The translations under genes were made by a program, and so were the position numbers. From Denitratisoma oestradiolicum (lineage in GTDB: Bacteria > Pseudomonadota > Gammaproteobacteria > Burkholderiales > Rhodocyclaceae): a stretch of 64,000 nt of DNA. Below the pieces are notes generated by a model, which saw nothing but the letters and a program-made list of their open reading frames with translations, made no database searches and had not been told where the DNA came from. Each line of letters starts with the position of its first letter. Within the stretch, counting starts at the first letter, position 1. The DNA lies in the NCBI RefSeq assembly GCF_902813185.1, contig NZ_LR778301.1, positions 3,762,001-3,826,000 of the forward strand, written 5' to 3'. Positions 36,778 through 47,237 of this stretch are shown piece by piece.

Positions 36778-36835
36778 GGGAGCCTCTGCAAACAAAGCGG
36801 GCAGACCATGGAAATGGCCTGCCCGGTGGGGGTTC

Positions 36836-36912
36836 TGGCTGGGGAGGAAGGATTCGAACCTTCGCATGCCGGAATCAAAATCCGGTGCCTTAACCAGCTT
36901 GGCGACTCCCCA
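36836..36912 (-). tRNA. tRNA-Gln (anticodon TTG)
   Basis: A 77-base tRNA on the minus strand with acceptor stem TGGGGAG/CTCCCCA, anticodon loop TTTTGAT and encoded CCA. It sits between ispE and prs. Confidence 0.96.
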
Positions 36913-36954
36913 ATTGCGACGCTACTGAATCAGCCCAGCGCCGAAAGGACGCGC

Positions 36955-36983
36955 ATTGTCCGGTTTTTTATTCAGACTGTCAA
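36955..36983 (-). promoter_or_regulatory. candidate promoter of tRNA-Gln/prs
   Basis: On the minus strand TTGACA (36983-36978), a 17-base spacer and GACAAT (36960-36955), about 43 bases before the tRNA. The -35 box overlaps the last codons of ispE. Confidence 0.55.
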
Positions 36984-37823
36984 ATTCGCCAGGGGGTGCA
37001 ATCGCATTCCCCGAGTGACGAAGCCTTTCATGTCCTCCGGCAGGGCAGCCAGGGCTTCCTGGGCGGCGGCGGCCGTGTCGAAGGAGGCGAAGCAGCAGGC
37101 GCCGGATCCGCTCATTCGCGCCGTGCCCCACTGCCGCAGCCAGTCCAGATGGCGAGCCACTTCGGGATAGAGACGGCAGGCCACCACCTCCAGGTCGTTG
37201 CCGCCGAAGCCGTTATGCCAGGCAGCGGGAGCGATGGCCGGGGTGTCCCGGCGCAGGGCCGGATCGCGGAAGATGTTGGCGGTGGGCACCGCCACCGGGG
37301 GCACCAGCACCAGATAGTGACTTTCCGGCGGCATCACGTCGGTGAACTGCTCCCCCACGCCCTCGGCGAAGGCGCTGTGGCCGTGAATGAAGATGGGCAC
37401 GTCGGCCCCCAGGGTGAGGCCGATTTCCTCCAGGCGCGCCCGGGACAGGCCGCAGCCCCAGAGATGGTTCAGAGCCAGCAGGGTCGTGGCGGCGTCGGAA
37501 CTGCCGCCCCCCAGGCCGCCGCCCATGGGCAGGCGCTTGTCCACGGCGATGGTGGCGCCCTGGCGGCAGCCCGTGGCGGCAGCCAGGGCGCGAGCCGCTC
37601 GCACCGTCAGATCCTGTTCCGCGGGCACGCCCGGCAGGGGGGTGGCCAGTTCGATGCGGCTGTCCTGGCGGGAAAAAAAATGCAACAGGTCAGCCTGATC
37701 GAGGAACAGGAAGACGGTTTGCAGCAGGTGATAGCCGTCGGGCCGTCGGCCCAGCACATGGAGAAACAGGTTGATCTTGGCCGGCGCCGGCCAGGGGCTG
37801 TTCCAGTTCAGGGTATCTGCCAT
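36972..37823 (-). CDS. ispE: 4-diphosphocytidyl-2-C-methyl-D-erythritol kinase
   Basis: A 283-residue GHMP kinase of the MEP isoprenoid pathway. It shows the N-terminal [29 protein letters not shown], the ATP-binding motif [19 protein letters not shown] and the C-terminal [16 protein letters not shown]. Its ATG overlaps the lolB stop by 16 bases. The lolB-ispE-tRNA-Gln-prs order is conserved in betaproteobacteria. Confidence 0.96.
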   Translation of the reverse strand: MADTLNWNSPWPAPAKINLFLHVLGRRPDGYHLLQTVFLFLDQADLLHFFSRQDSRIELATPLPGVPAEQDLTVRAARALAAATGCRQGATIAVDKRLPMGGGLGGGSSDAATTLLALNHLWGCGLSRARLEEIGLTLGADVPIFIHGHSAFAEGVGEQFTDVMPPESHYLVLVPPVAVPTANIFRDPALRRDTPAIAPAAWHNGFGGNDLEVVACRLYPEVARHLDWLRQWGTARMSGSGACCFASFDTAAAAQEALAALPEDMKGFVTRGMRLHPLANLTV

Positions 37824-38359
37824 TGGTCGATTTTCAGGCGCAGGCCGATGTCGTCCCGGCTCATTTCCATCAGGCTGGGCAGGGCATCTTCCCGGTCGGA
37901 TTCGTAGTCCAGATAATCAATCTGCCAGCCGTCGGCCAGGGCCCGGCGCGGCCTCTGATAGTTGTCCCGGCTGCGGGCCTCGACCCCGCCGGCGAGCCAG
38001 CGCGGTAGCTCGTTCAAGGGCAGGGTCAGGCCCAGCACCTCCTGGGCCAGGGCGGCCCAGTCGGGAGCGAGGTATTCCTTGCGTTCTGCGGTGAGGAGAC
38101 GGGCACCCCGTGCGTCCCGAGTCAGCTCCGCGATCCCCTGGCCCAGAGGGCCGGTCAGCAGGATCTCGTCCCGGGCCGGTTCGTGGCGCCAGCTGACGTT
38201 GGCATGGTAGGGGCGTTCACCCTGCCGCACCGAAAGTCGGCCTTCCAGATTGAAGCTGTCGATGGCGGCTCGATCCGGTCGCGGCGGCGCCGGCAGACCG
38301 GCGCAGGCGGAGAGCAACAGTGCCAGCGGCAGCAACAGGAGCCGACGCCGGATATCCAT
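37808..38359 (-). CDS. lolB: outer-membrane lipoprotein receptor LolB
   Basis: A 183-residue lipoprotein that inserts lipoproteins in the outer membrane. The signal peptide ends with lipobox LLSACAG (Cys19). The mature part has [48 protein letters not shown], typical of LolB, and LPRWLAGG. The ATG overlaps the TPR gene stop (TGATG). Confidence 0.92.
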   Translation of the reverse strand: MDIRRRLLLLPLALLLSACAGLPAPPRPDRAAIDSFNLEGRLSVRQGERPYHANVSWRHEPARDEILLTGPLGQGIAELTRDARGARLLTAERKEYLAPDWAALAQEVLGLTLPLNELPRWLAGGVEARSRDNYQRPRRALADGWQIDYLDYESDREDALPSLMEMSRDDIGLRLKIDQWQIP

Positions 38360-40050
38360 CAGCGCGAGAATCGCTTCAGGGTGGCGGCCAGCGCCTTGTT
38401 GTCGGGATGGGCATGGATGGCCTCGTCCCAGGTCTTGCGCGCTTCCTCGCGACGGTTCAGTACCCACAGCACCTCGCCCAGGTGGGCGGCGATTTCCGGA
38501 TCGGGGCTCAGGGTCATGGCGCGGCGCAGATATTCCTCGGCCTGGGCGGCCTTGCCCCGGCGGAACATCAGCCAGCCCATGCTGTCCAGGATGAAGGGGT
38601 CCTCGGGGGCCAGGGAGAGGGCCTTCTCGATCAGCTTCTGGGCCTCGTCCAGGCGCAGGTTGCGGTCCGCCAGGGAGTAGCCCAGGGCGTTGTGGGCGTG
38701 GGCATGTTCGGGTTGCAGCTTGATCAGCTTGCGCAGCCTGGCTTCCAACACGGCGTACTGGCTCAGGCGATCCGACATCATGGCGGATTCGTAGAGCAGG
38801 GTCGGGTCCTCGGGACTGGCGGCCAGGGCGACGTCGAGCACATTGATGGCGTCCTGGAATCGCTGGGCCTCGGCCAGAAGCTTGGACTCCGCCACGACCA
38901 GGACGATCCGGTCCTTGGGACTGTTTTCCGCGCCCTGACGCAACTGGGCACGGGCCTCCTCGATCCGGCCCTGGCGCGCCAGAAGGCCGGCCGCACGGCC
39001 CCGAGCCTGAGCGAAACGGGAGCTGATGGGAGTGACCTGATCGTAGAGGTCTACGGCCTCGCTCCAGCGACGACCTTCCTCGGCGATCTGGCCCAGGTAG
39101 AAGTGCGCCCCGTCCTGATCTCCCTGACCCAGTTCCAGCAGGCGGCGCAGCTGACTTTCCGCCAGGGTGATGTCCCCCAGCTGCATGGACAGCAGTCCCA
39201 CGGCGTAGATCAGCTCGGGGTTGTCCTTCTGGCCCTCCAGCAGGGCAGTGAAGGCCTGACGGGATTCGTCGTAGCGCTTGGCATCCACCAATACCCGGGC
39301 CAGGGCCAGTTTGGCCTCCCCGGACTGGGGATTGCGGCTGATGAAGCCTTGCAGAGCCTCCACCGCCCGATCAGGAGTCTCCAGCAGCAACTGGACCTTG
39401 AACAGGATGGCCGGTTCCCAGTCGGACTTGAGTTGCAGCGCCTGGTCGATCTCGGCCAGGGCGCGCAGACTCTCCTTGGCCCGCTGGGCCGCCTGGGCCC
39501 GAGCGAAATGGGCCTCGGGCAGAGTCAGGTAGGGCAGGGTAACGTGGTCCACCACCCGCAACACCGCCTGGCGGTCCTGCTGGTTGGCCAGAATGCGGTG
39601 CAATTGCAGCAACTGGGGACCGATGTTCGACCCGGCCCTGGCCAGGTTCTGGATCAGCAGCCCAGCCAGTTCATCCGTGTGGTTGGTAGCGGCCAGCAGG
39701 GTCCACAGGGCCTGGCGCGCGGCCTCGGATTCCGGCTCGCCTTCGTTCCAGATGCGGGCCGCCTCCAGAGCCGGCTCCAGTTGCCGGGCGTGGAAGGCAA
39801 TCTCGGTGGCGCGGCGGGCAATGCGGAAGTCCCGGGTGCTCCTGGCCAGATCCACGTAGGCGCCGGCCGCGAATCCCAACTGACCCCGACCGCCAGCAAT
39901 CTCCGCCAGCAGGAACTGGTAGAGGATCTGGGGCGTCAGGGAGGAAGTTTCGGCCGCCTGGTCCGCTGCCCCCTTGGGCTCCGTGGCATGAACGGCGAGG
40001 GCAAGGCCGGCGACCAGGGCGGTAGCCAGGGAACGCAGGGGAAGCGACAT
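38359..40050 (-). CDS. tetratricopeptide-repeat exported protein
   Basis: A 563-residue protein with a signal peptide (MSLPLRSLATALVAGLALAVHA) and some 12 or more TPR-like helix pairs through to the end. Recognisable repeats are PDLG-type units such as NPELIYAVGLLSMQLGDITLAESQLRRLLELG, EHAHAHNALGYSLADRNLRLDEAQKLIEKALSLAPEDP and PFILDSMGWLMFRRGKAAQAEEYLRRAM (quoted here only as overlapping pieces). It is found upstream of lolB in most betaproteobacteria. It probably scaffolds envelope or lipoprotein factors; no enzyme domain is visible. It is divergent from mutM. Confidence 0.85.
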   Translation of the reverse strand: MSLPLRSLATALVAGLALAVHATEPKGAADQAAETSSLTPQILYQFLLAEIAGGRGQLGFAAGAYVDLARSTRDFRIARRATEIAFHARQLEPALEAARIWNEGEPESEAARQALWTLLAATNHTDELAGLLIQNLARAGSNIGPQLLQLHRILANQQDRQAVLRVVDHVTLPYLTLPEAHFARAQAAQRAKESLRALAEIDQALQLKSDWEPAILFKVQLLLETPDRAVEALQGFISRNPQSGEAKLALARVLVDAKRYDESRQAFTALLEGQKDNPELIYAVGLLSMQLGDITLAESQLRRLLELGQGDQDGAHFYLGQIAEEGRRWSEAVDLYDQVTPISSRFAQARGRAAGLLARQGRIEEARAQLRQGAENSPKDRIVLVVAESKLLAEAQRFQDAINVLDVALAASPEDPTLLYESAMMSDRLSQYAVLEARLRKLIKLQPEHAHAHNALGYSLADRNLRLDEAQKLIEKALSLAPEDPFILDSMGWLMFRRGKAAQAEEYLRRAMTLSPDPEIAAHLGEVLWVLNRREEARKTWDEAIHAHPDNKALAATLKRFSR

Positions 40051-40128
40051 GGGCAGCGGGAGTGGGCGCAGGGCCAAAGCAAACTAGAATGTGTCGATGT
40101 TAGCAGTTTCATCCACGGTTCGCCCCCC

Positions 40129-40953
40129 ATGCCCGAGCTGCCCGAAGTCGAGGTGACCCGCCAGGGTATCGCTCCCGTTCTGCTGGGGCGGCGGGCCAGC
40201 GGCGCCCTGGCGCGGGTGCCGGCCCTGCGCTATCCCCTGCCGGCCGACCTGGCCCGGCGTCTGGCGGGACAGGAACTGCTGGCGATCCGGCGCCGGGGCA
40301 AATACCTGTTACTGGATTTCGGAACAGGCCATCTGTTGATCCATCTGGGCATGTCCGGCAGCCTGCGCCTGGTTCCGGCCAGCCGGGCACCCGAGAAGCA
40401 CGACCACCTGGATCTGCTCTTCGGCCAGGGTCGGACAGCCCTGGCCCTGCGCTTGCGGGACCCGCGCCGCTTCGGCGCCGTGCTCTGGCTGGAAGGAGCG
40501 CCGGAAGCCCATCCACTTCTGGCCGTGCTGGGCATCGAGCCCCTGGACGAGACCTTCACGCCCCGCTGGCTGTTCGAGACCACGCGAGGCCTCACGGCGG
40601 CCATCAAGACCGCGTTGATGGACAGCCATCGTCTGGTGGGGGTGGGCAACATCTACGCGTCGGAAAGCCTGTTCCGGGCCGGCATCAATCCGCGCACCCC
40701 AGCCGGCAAAATTTCCCTGGTTCGCTACGGTCGGTTGGTACCGGCGATCAAGGCCACCCTCAACGAAGCCATCGCCGCCGGCGGCAGCAGCCTGCGGGAC
40801 TTCGTCAATAGCGACGGAACGAGCGGGTATTTCCAGCTTCAGACCTTCGTCTATGGACGGGAAGGCCAGGCCTGCCGCCACTGCGGCGGGGTGATCCGCA
40901 TGTTCAGGCAGGGGCAGCGGGCGACCTATTACTGCCCCCGCTGCCAACGCTGA
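40129..40953 (+). CDS. mutM: formamidopyrimidine-DNA glycosylase
   Basis: A 274-residue Fpg/MutM that excises 8-oxoguanine and nicks the abasic site. The N-terminus MPELPEVEVTRQG carries the catalytic Pro2 and Glu3, the Lys region RRRGKYLLLDF and the H2TH region are present. The C-terminal zinc finger has Cys pairs in CRHCGGVIRMF and YYCPRCQ. The ATG at 40129 is required because the N-terminal Pro is the nucleophile. It diverges from the TPR gene. Confidence 0.97.
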   Translation: MPELPEVEVTRQGIAPVLLGRRASGALARVPALRYPLPADLARRLAGQELLAIRRRGKYLLLDFGTGHLLIHLGMSGSLRLVPASRAPEKHDHLDLLFGQGRTALALRLRDPRRFGAVLWLEGAPEAHPLLAVLGIEPLDETFTPRWLFETTRGLTAAIKTALMDSHRLVGVGNIYASESLFRAGINPRTPAGKISLVRYGRLVPAIKATLNEAIAAGGSSLRDFVNSDGTSGYFQLQTFVYGREGQACRHCGGVIRMFRQGQRATYYCPRCQR

Positions 40954-40959
40954 ATCTCT

Positions 40960-41143
40960 TGCAGGTTACCGTGAAACAGCAGCTTTCCCGCCGGGCCGCC
41001 CTGACCGAAGGAAATCCCTGTGGGACGAGGGAAAGCGGCACGCGCCGGAGGCGCAAACGGTGCCCTGCTTCCACGGTAGCTCCCCGTGATATTCGAGCGT
41101 AGCGAACCGTATCGCCCCCCCGACGGGGAGCGAAGGGGGGGCC
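40960..41143 (-). repeat. dispersed 180 bp intergenic repeat, copy 2
   Basis: Read on the minus strand this gap between ferredoxin and mutM gives the same blocks as 13089-13268 and in the same order: CCCCCCCTTCGC, G-run, CGCTACGCTCGA, TCACGGGGAGCT, a GCGCC..GGCGC hairpin, then CCCACAGGGATTTCCTTCGG, TCAGG and CGGCCCGGCGG. It holds no gene. Confidence 0.8.
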
Positions 41144-42432
<1,289 letters not shown>

Positions 42433-42433
42433 G

Positions 42434-43720
42434 TCAATCGGCCGCCACCACCACCGTCACCAGATGCTCGGGCTTCACGTGGCGGGCAAAGGCGGCCGTC
42501 ACCTGCTCCCGGGTGACGGCATTCACCTTGGCCGGATAGTCGTCCAGGTAGGACAGGGGCAGTTGATAAAAGGCGATGGCCGCCAGATTGGACAGCAGCT
42601 TGGCGTTGCTGTCCAGGCGCAAGGCCAGGCCATCCACCAGATTCTGCTTGGCGGCCTTGAGTTCCTGCGCCGTGGGGCCCTCGGCGAGGAACTTCGCCAG
42701 CACCTCGTTCACCACCTTCAAGGCCTCACCGGCCTGGGCACGCTTGGTTTGCAGGCCGATCTCGAAGGGCCCCTCCAGGCGGCGCGGCGCCAGGTAGGAA
42801 TAGACCGAATAGGCGTAGCCGCGCTTCTCCCGCACTTCCTGCATCAGGCGGGAGACGAAGCCCCCGCCCCCCAGGGTGTAGTTACCCACCAGCAGCGCGT
42901 AGTAGTCGGGATCGTCCCGACGCAGGGCGGGCATGCCTACATGGATGTGGCTCTGACTGGCCGGATGGGCCACCCGTACCAGTTTGGCCTCGGGCAGCGA
43001 TACGGCCGGCGGCGGTGCCAGTTTTTCCCCCGCTGGCAGCGCAGCGGTAAGCCTTTGCGCGATGGCTTCCGCCTCGGTCCGGGAAATGTCGCCAATCAGG
43101 GACACGACGGCATTGGCAGCGCTGTAGTGGCGGGCGTGGAAGACCACCAGATCGTCCCGACCGATGGCGCTGATGGAGTCCACGGTGGAGCGGAGGCCGT
43201 AGCCGTGGCCCGGGTAGATCTCCGCAGCGAAACGCTTGGCGGCGATGCTGTCGGGCCGGGTATCGGCTTCCTGGATGGCGGCGATGTGGCGCGCTTTTTC
43301 ACGCTCCAGCACGGCCGCCGGATAGGTGGGACCGGCCAGCACGGCAGCCATCAGGTCCAGGGCGCCATTCCGCTCCGTGGCGCTGGACAGGGTGCGCAAA
43401 CGCAATCCGGCCCGGTCCGAGTCCAGGGAGCCGGCCAGCTGGGCCCCCAGATCCACCAGGCGACCAGCGATTTTCTCCTCGTCCATGTCCTTGAGGCCGC
43501 TATCGAGCAGGCCGTTGGTCAGACCGGCCAGGCCGGACTTGCCTGGGGGGTCATAGACCGAGCCGGCGAGGAAATCCACCTGCACGTCCAGGATGGGCAG
43601 GGCATGGCTTTCGATGAAATACACCCGGGCGCCGCTGAGGGCGGTCCAGTGCTGGATCTGGGGGCCGGCCTGGACGGCGGCGGAGACGCAGAGCAGGAGC
43701 AGGGCAAAGAGTTTTTTCAT
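42434..43720 (-). CDS. M16-family zinc peptidase-like protein, inactive-type subunit
   Basis: A 428-residue exported protein (MKKLFALLLLCVSAAVQA signal peptide). It has the M16 fold (DVQVDFLAGSVYDPPGKSGLAGLTNGLLDSG; HPASQSHIHVGMPA; NYTLGGGGFVSRLMQEVREKRGYAYSVYS) but at the place of the zinc motif HxxEH it reads GLAGLTNGLL, so it lacks the metal ligands. Such proteins pair with an active M16 partner, here the next gene upstream. ATG codons at 43735 and 43732 are also possible starts; the first overlaps the partner's TGA. Confidence 0.9.
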   Translation of the reverse strand: MKKLFALLLLCVSAAVQAGPQIQHWTALSGARVYFIESHALPILDVQVDFLAGSVYDPPGKSGLAGLTNGLLDSGLKDMDEEKIAGRLVDLGAQLAGSLDSDRAGLRLRTLSSATERNGALDLMAAVLAGPTYPAAVLEREKARHIAAIQEADTRPDSIAAKRFAAEIYPGHGYGLRSTVDSISAIGRDDLVVFHARHYSAANAVVSLIGDISRTEAEAIAQRLTAALPAGEKLAPPPAVSLPEAKLVRVAHPASQSHIHVGMPALRRDDPDYYALLVGNYTLGGGGFVSRLMQEVREKRGYAYSVYSYLAPRRLEGPFEIGLQTKRAQAGEALKVVNEVLAKFLAEGPTAQELKAAKQNLVDGLALRLDSNAKLLSNLAAIAFYQLPLSYLDDYPAKVNAVTREQVTAAFARHVKPEHLVTVVVAAD

Positions 43721-43734
43721 GGCGATGCTCATCA

Positions 43735-45087
43735 TCAATGGCGGTGGGGAGCGGGAGCGGCCGGGGGCTTTTCCTGGGCCAGGGGCAAGGGGTCCAGGGT
43801 GGCCACGGTCAGGGTGTCGTCGCCGAAGTATTTGGCGGCCACCGCCTGCACTTCTTCGGCGCTGACGCTGCGGATCTTTTCCAGCATCCGATCGATGTCG
43901 CGCCAGTGGTAGCCGCTGGCCTCCACATGGCCGATCTCCATGGCCTGGCCCATCATGGAGTCCCGCTTGTAGACCTGGCCGGCGATGGTCTGCACCTTGA
44001 CCCGGGCCAGTTCCTCGGCGGAGACGCCTTCCCGGACGATGCGGGTGATTTCGGCCCGCAGGGCGGTTTCCAGCTCCGCCACCGTGCGGCCTTCGGCGGG
44101 CTGTGCGTCCAGGGTGAATAGGGCCTCGCCCCGCAACGTGCCACCGTAGCTGGCCCCGGCGCTCTGGGCGATCTTCTCCTCCCGCACCAGCCGGCGCGGG
44201 AAACGGGCCGCATCATGGCCATCGAGCAGAGTAGCCAGCACCTCCAGGGCATAGGGCTCCCGGTCCTTTTCCACATCCTTCAGCTTGGGCACCTTCCAGG
44301 CCAGGGCCACATAGGGCAGCTTGGCCGGGGCCTTCACCGTGACCCGGCGCAGCCCTTCCTGGCGCGGCTCGTTGCGGGGCTTGCGCCCGGGCTGGGCCTG
44401 GGCGCGGATGGCGCCGAAATTCCTGGCGGCGAGGCGGAACACCTCCTCGTGATCCACGTCGCCGACAATGACCACGTAGGCGTTGGCCGGGTTGTACCAG
44501 TCCCGATACCAGCCCCGGGCATCGAGCCAACTCATGTGTTCCAGGTCGTCCATCCAGCCGATGACAGGGCGGTGATAGGGATGGGCCTGAAAGGCCACGG
44601 CCCGCATGGCCTCATGGACCTTGGCGATGGGCTCGTCCTCGGTGCGCATGCGGCGCTCCTCCATCACCACCTTGATTTCGGAGGCGAATTCCTTGGCGTC
44701 CAGCTTCAGGTTGGCCATCCGGTCCGCTTCCAGAGCCATCACGTCCGCCAGCCGGCCCTTTGGCACCTGCTGGAAATAGGCGGTGTAATCCAGGCTGGTG
44801 AAGGCGTTTTCCCGGCCACCCATGGCCGCCACCCGGCGCGAGAACGCTCCAGGAGCGATTTTTTTCGTGCCCTTGAACATCATGTGTTCCAGCACATGGG
44901 CCACGCCGGACGTACCCTCCTGCTCGTCCATGCTGCCGGCGCGGTACCACACCATCTGCACCGCAGTGGGCGCCCGGTGGTCTTCCTTGACGATGATGCG
45001 CAGGCCGTTGGCCAGCCGGGTTTCATAGGGATTGGCCTGGACCGTCGCGGAGAGCAGCAGCACGGCGCAAAGCAAGAGTCTTTTCAT
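43735..45087 (-). CDS. M16-family zinc peptidase, catalytic subunit
   Basis: A 450-residue exported peptidase. The signal peptide is MKRLLLCAVLLLSATVQA. The inverted zinc motif is HVLEH (His64, Glu67, His68) and the third ligand Glu lies about 75 residues on in VVMEERRMR. The substrate-binding domain follows (PYVALAWKVPKL; QSAGASYGGTLRGEALFTL). It should form a heterodimer with the inactive subunit encoded downstream, in the periplasm. It diverges from ftsY by 78 bases. Confidence 0.93.
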   Translation of the reverse strand: MKRLLLCAVLLLSATVQANPYETRLANGLRIIVKEDHRAPTAVQMVWYRAGSMDEQEGTSGVAHVLEHMMFKGTKKIAPGAFSRRVAAMGGRENAFTSLDYTAYFQQVPKGRLADVMALEADRMANLKLDAKEFASEIKVVMEERRMRTEDEPIAKVHEAMRAVAFQAHPYHRPVIGWMDDLEHMSWLDARGWYRDWYNPANAYVVIVGDVDHEEVFRLAARNFGAIRAQAQPGRKPRNEPRQEGLRRVTVKAPAKLPYVALAWKVPKLKDVEKDREPYALEVLATLLDGHDAARFPRRLVREEKIAQSAGASYGGTLRGEALFTLDAQPAEGRTVAELETALRAEITRIVREGVSAEELARVKVQTIAGQVYKRDSMMGQAMEIGHVEASGYHWRDIDRMLEKIRSVSAEEVQAVAAKYFGDDTLTVATLDPLPLAQEKPPAAPAPHRH

Positions 45088-45165
45088 GAAGGTTCCAGTG
45101 CTTTGTTAGACTTGGGCTTTTCGAGCCGCGCATCATAGCGCGGCCTCCTCTAGACTGTTTTCCCC

Positions 45166-46164
45166 ATGCTGAGTTTCTTCAAAAAGAAAGATACCCCCCC
45201 GGCGGACGCCGTTGCCGCGCCGGAAACCCCCGCCGCCGAGGCCCCCAGACTTTCCTGGGCCGAGCGCCTCAAGGCCGGCCTGTCCAAGACCCGGGCCAAC
45301 CTGGGGGGCAAACTCTCCGGCCTGTTCCGCCGCGCCAGGATCGACGACGAACTGCTGGAGGAGCTGGAATCCACCCTGCTGATGGCCGACTGCGGCGTGG
45401 ATGCCACTCAATGGCTGCTGGACGAACTCAAGGCCCGGGTCAAGCGGGACAAGCTGGAGTCCCCGGCCCAGTTGCAGCAGGCCCTGAGCGAACTGCTGGA
45501 GCAGATGCTGCAGCCCTTGGAGCAAGCCCTGGACCTGGCGCACCACCGCCCCTTCGTGATCATGATCGCGGGGGTGAACGGGGCGGGCAAGACCACCTCC
45601 ATCGGCAAGCTGGCCAAGTATTTCCAGGGCCAGGGCCACAGCGTGCTGCTGGCCGCCGGCGACACCTTCCGCGCCGCCGCCCGGGAGCAGCTGATGACCT
45701 GGGGCGAGCGCAACGGCGTGACGGTGATCGCCCAGGAATCCGGCGATCCGGCGGCCGTGGTGTTCGACGCCATCGCCGCCGCCCGTGCCCGGGGCATCGA
45801 TGTGGTGCTGGCCGACACCGCCGGCCGGCTGCCCACCCAGCTGCACCTGATGGAGGAGATCGCCAAGGTGCGGCGGGTGATCCAGAAGGCCGAGCCCAGC
45901 GGCCCCCACGAGGTGCTGCTGGTGCTGGACGCCAACATCGGCCAGAACGCCATCGCCCAGGTGAAGGCCTTCGACAAGGCCATCGACGTCACCGGGCTGG
46001 TGGTGACCAAGCTCGACGGCACCGCCAAGGGCGGCGTACTGGCCGCCATTTCCCGCCAGTGCCCCAAGCCCGTGCGCTTCATCGGTGTCGGCGAGGGCAT
46101 CGACGACCTGCAACCCTTCAGCGCCGGTGAATTCGTTTCGGCGCTGTTCGAGGACAATGCCTAG
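45166..46164 (+). CDS. ftsY: signal recognition particle receptor FtsY
   Basis: A 332-residue SRP-GTPase that docks ribosome-SRP complexes at the membrane. A short acidic/Ala/Pro-rich A-domain (MLSFFKKKDTPPADAVAAPETP) precedes the N-domain and G-domain. GTPase motifs are IAGVNGAGKTTSIGKLA (G1), DTFRAAAREQL (G2), VLADTAGRLPTQ (G3) and VTKLDGTAKGG (G4). The C-terminal FIGVGEGIDDLQPFSAGEFVSALF is canonical. Confidence 0.97.
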   Translation: MLSFFKKKDTPPADAVAAPETPAAEAPRLSWAERLKAGLSKTRANLGGKLSGLFRRARIDDELLEELESTLLMADCGVDATQWLLDELKARVKRDKLESPAQLQQALSELLEQMLQPLEQALDLAHHRPFVIMIAGVNGAGKTTSIGKLAKYFQGQGHSVLLAAGDTFRAAAREQLMTWGERNGVTVIAQESGDPAAVVFDAIAAARARGIDVVLADTAGRLPTQLHLMEEIAKVRRVIQKAEPSGPHEVLLVLDANIGQNAIAQVKAFDKAIDVTGLVVTKLDGTAKGGVLAAISRQCPKPVRFIGVGEGIDDLQPFSAGEFVSALFEDNA

Positions 46165-46182
46165 GGGCGCACTGATCAAACC

Positions 46183-46246
46183 CGTCACACCGGCGAATGC
46201 CGGTGTCCAGTCCGTTTTCTGGATTCCGGCTTGCGCCGGAATGACG
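46183..46246. repeat. REP-like inverted repeat pair
   Basis: Two GC hairpins, CACCGGCGAATGCCGGTG and TTCCGGCTTGCGCCGGAA, face each other and are bordered by GTCA and TGAC. The type is the very common REP family seen in many proteobacteria. It lies between the convergent ends of ftsY and the amidohydrolase and may terminate both. Confidence 0.8.
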
Positions 46247-46271
46247 CATTCCGCCTTGATCAACGGTGGAT

Positions 46272-47144
46272 TCAGCCCTCCAGCTTGAACACCCGTAGCG
46301 CGTTCTCCCGCAGGAACTTGGGCCAGACGTCGTCGTTGAAGGGCACGTGGGGCATGTCTTTGAAGATGCGTTCCAGGGAAATCCCCATCGGGAAGTAGCC
46401 GGCGTAGAGAATCTTGTCCGCGCCCCGGGTGTTGGCGAAGTTGATGATCTCCTGGGGATAGTGCTTGGGAGCGAAAGCAGTGGTCATGTAATAGAGGTTG
46501 GGGTACTTCAGCATCAGCTTCCAGGCCAGCTTCTCCCAGGGTTCGGCCCCGTGGCGCATCACCACCTTCAGCTCCGGGAAGAACCAGCACACCTCGTCCA
46601 GCAACTCCACCTTCTGGGGCGCCAGGGGCAGGCGCGGGCCGGGCACGCCGACGCACATGCAGATGGGGATGTCCAGGTCGATACAGGTGGCGTAGATGGG
46701 ATACCACTTCCGGTCGTCGATGGGCACCTGGGGGCAAAGCCCCGAGGGGAAAGCGGTCACCGCCTTGATGCCGTACTCCTTGTGGAGGCGGCGGATCTTC
46801 CGCACTTCCTCCATGCCCTTGTTTGGATTGGCCTCGTAGGAAGCGAAGAAGCGGTCTGGCCGGCGCTTGAGAGCCGCCAGATGGGGCGCGTTGCCGTCGT
46901 CGATGCCGATCATGGAACGCTCGATGTTGTAGCGGTCCATCTGCTCGATCACATAGGCCACATAGTCGGACTGCCGGCCGGCCTGGGGAATGTCCTTGAA
47001 CATGTACTGGGCCGGCATCTTGAACTGCTTGTGGCTTTCCTCGTCCATCAGCATGGGCTTGATGAACGCGTACCAGCCGCTGTTGTCCTCTCCCGGTATG
47101 CCCATCATCAGGTCGATGATCTTCACATTGCCTGGCATAGCCAT
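46272..47144 (-). CDS. amidohydrolase-2 family protein
   Basis: A 290-residue TIM-barrel metal hydrolase of the amidohydrolase-2 (ACMSD-like) type. It shows SMIGIDDGNAPHLAAL, FFASYEANPNKGMEEVRKIRRLHKEYGIKAV, FPSGLCPQVPIDDRKWYPIYATCIDLDIPICMCVG, MRHGAEPWEKL and ADKILYAGYFPMG. Decarboxylases and hydrolases of aromatic and cyclic acids belong here. The strong ggaggag ribosome site fixes the ATG at 47144. Catalytic metal ligands look partly changed: the usual N-terminal HxH is absent in the first strand (IIDLMMG). Substrate unknown. An inverted repeat precedes it at 47172. Confidence 0.75.
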   Translation of the reverse strand: MAMPGNVKIIDLMMGIPGEDNSGWYAFIKPMLMDEESHKQFKMPAQYMFKDIPQAGRQSDYVAYVIEQMDRYNIERSMIGIDDGNAPHLAALKRRPDRFFASYEANPNKGMEEVRKIRRLHKEYGIKAVTAFPSGLCPQVPIDDRKWYPIYATCIDLDIPICMCVGVPGPRLPLAPQKVELLDEVCWFFPELKVVMRHGAEPWEKLAWKLMLKYPNLYYMTTAFAPKHYPQEIINFANTRGADKILYAGYFPMGISLERIFKDMPHVPFNDDVWPKFLRENALRVFKLEG

Positions 47145-47171
47145 GGCGTCTCCTCCGTAATTGTTATGGCG

Positions 47172-47196
47172 ACAATGCTGCGTCGCCCGCCATTGT
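47172..47196. promoter_or_regulatory. inverted repeat upstream of amidohydrolase
   Basis: ACAATG-N13-CATTGT, 28 bases upstream of the amidohydrolase start. It may be an operator; the binding protein is unknown. Confidence 0.35.
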
Positions 47197-47237
47197 GCCC
47201 GCTGCCGTGATGTTGCGGCAGCGGCGGAGAGGGTCCG

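Noticed and set aside
38320..40128. A 600-codon N-terminal extension of mutM
   Set aside because: MutM must begin MPELPEVE because Pro2 is the nucleophile. The extension is antisense to the TPR gene.
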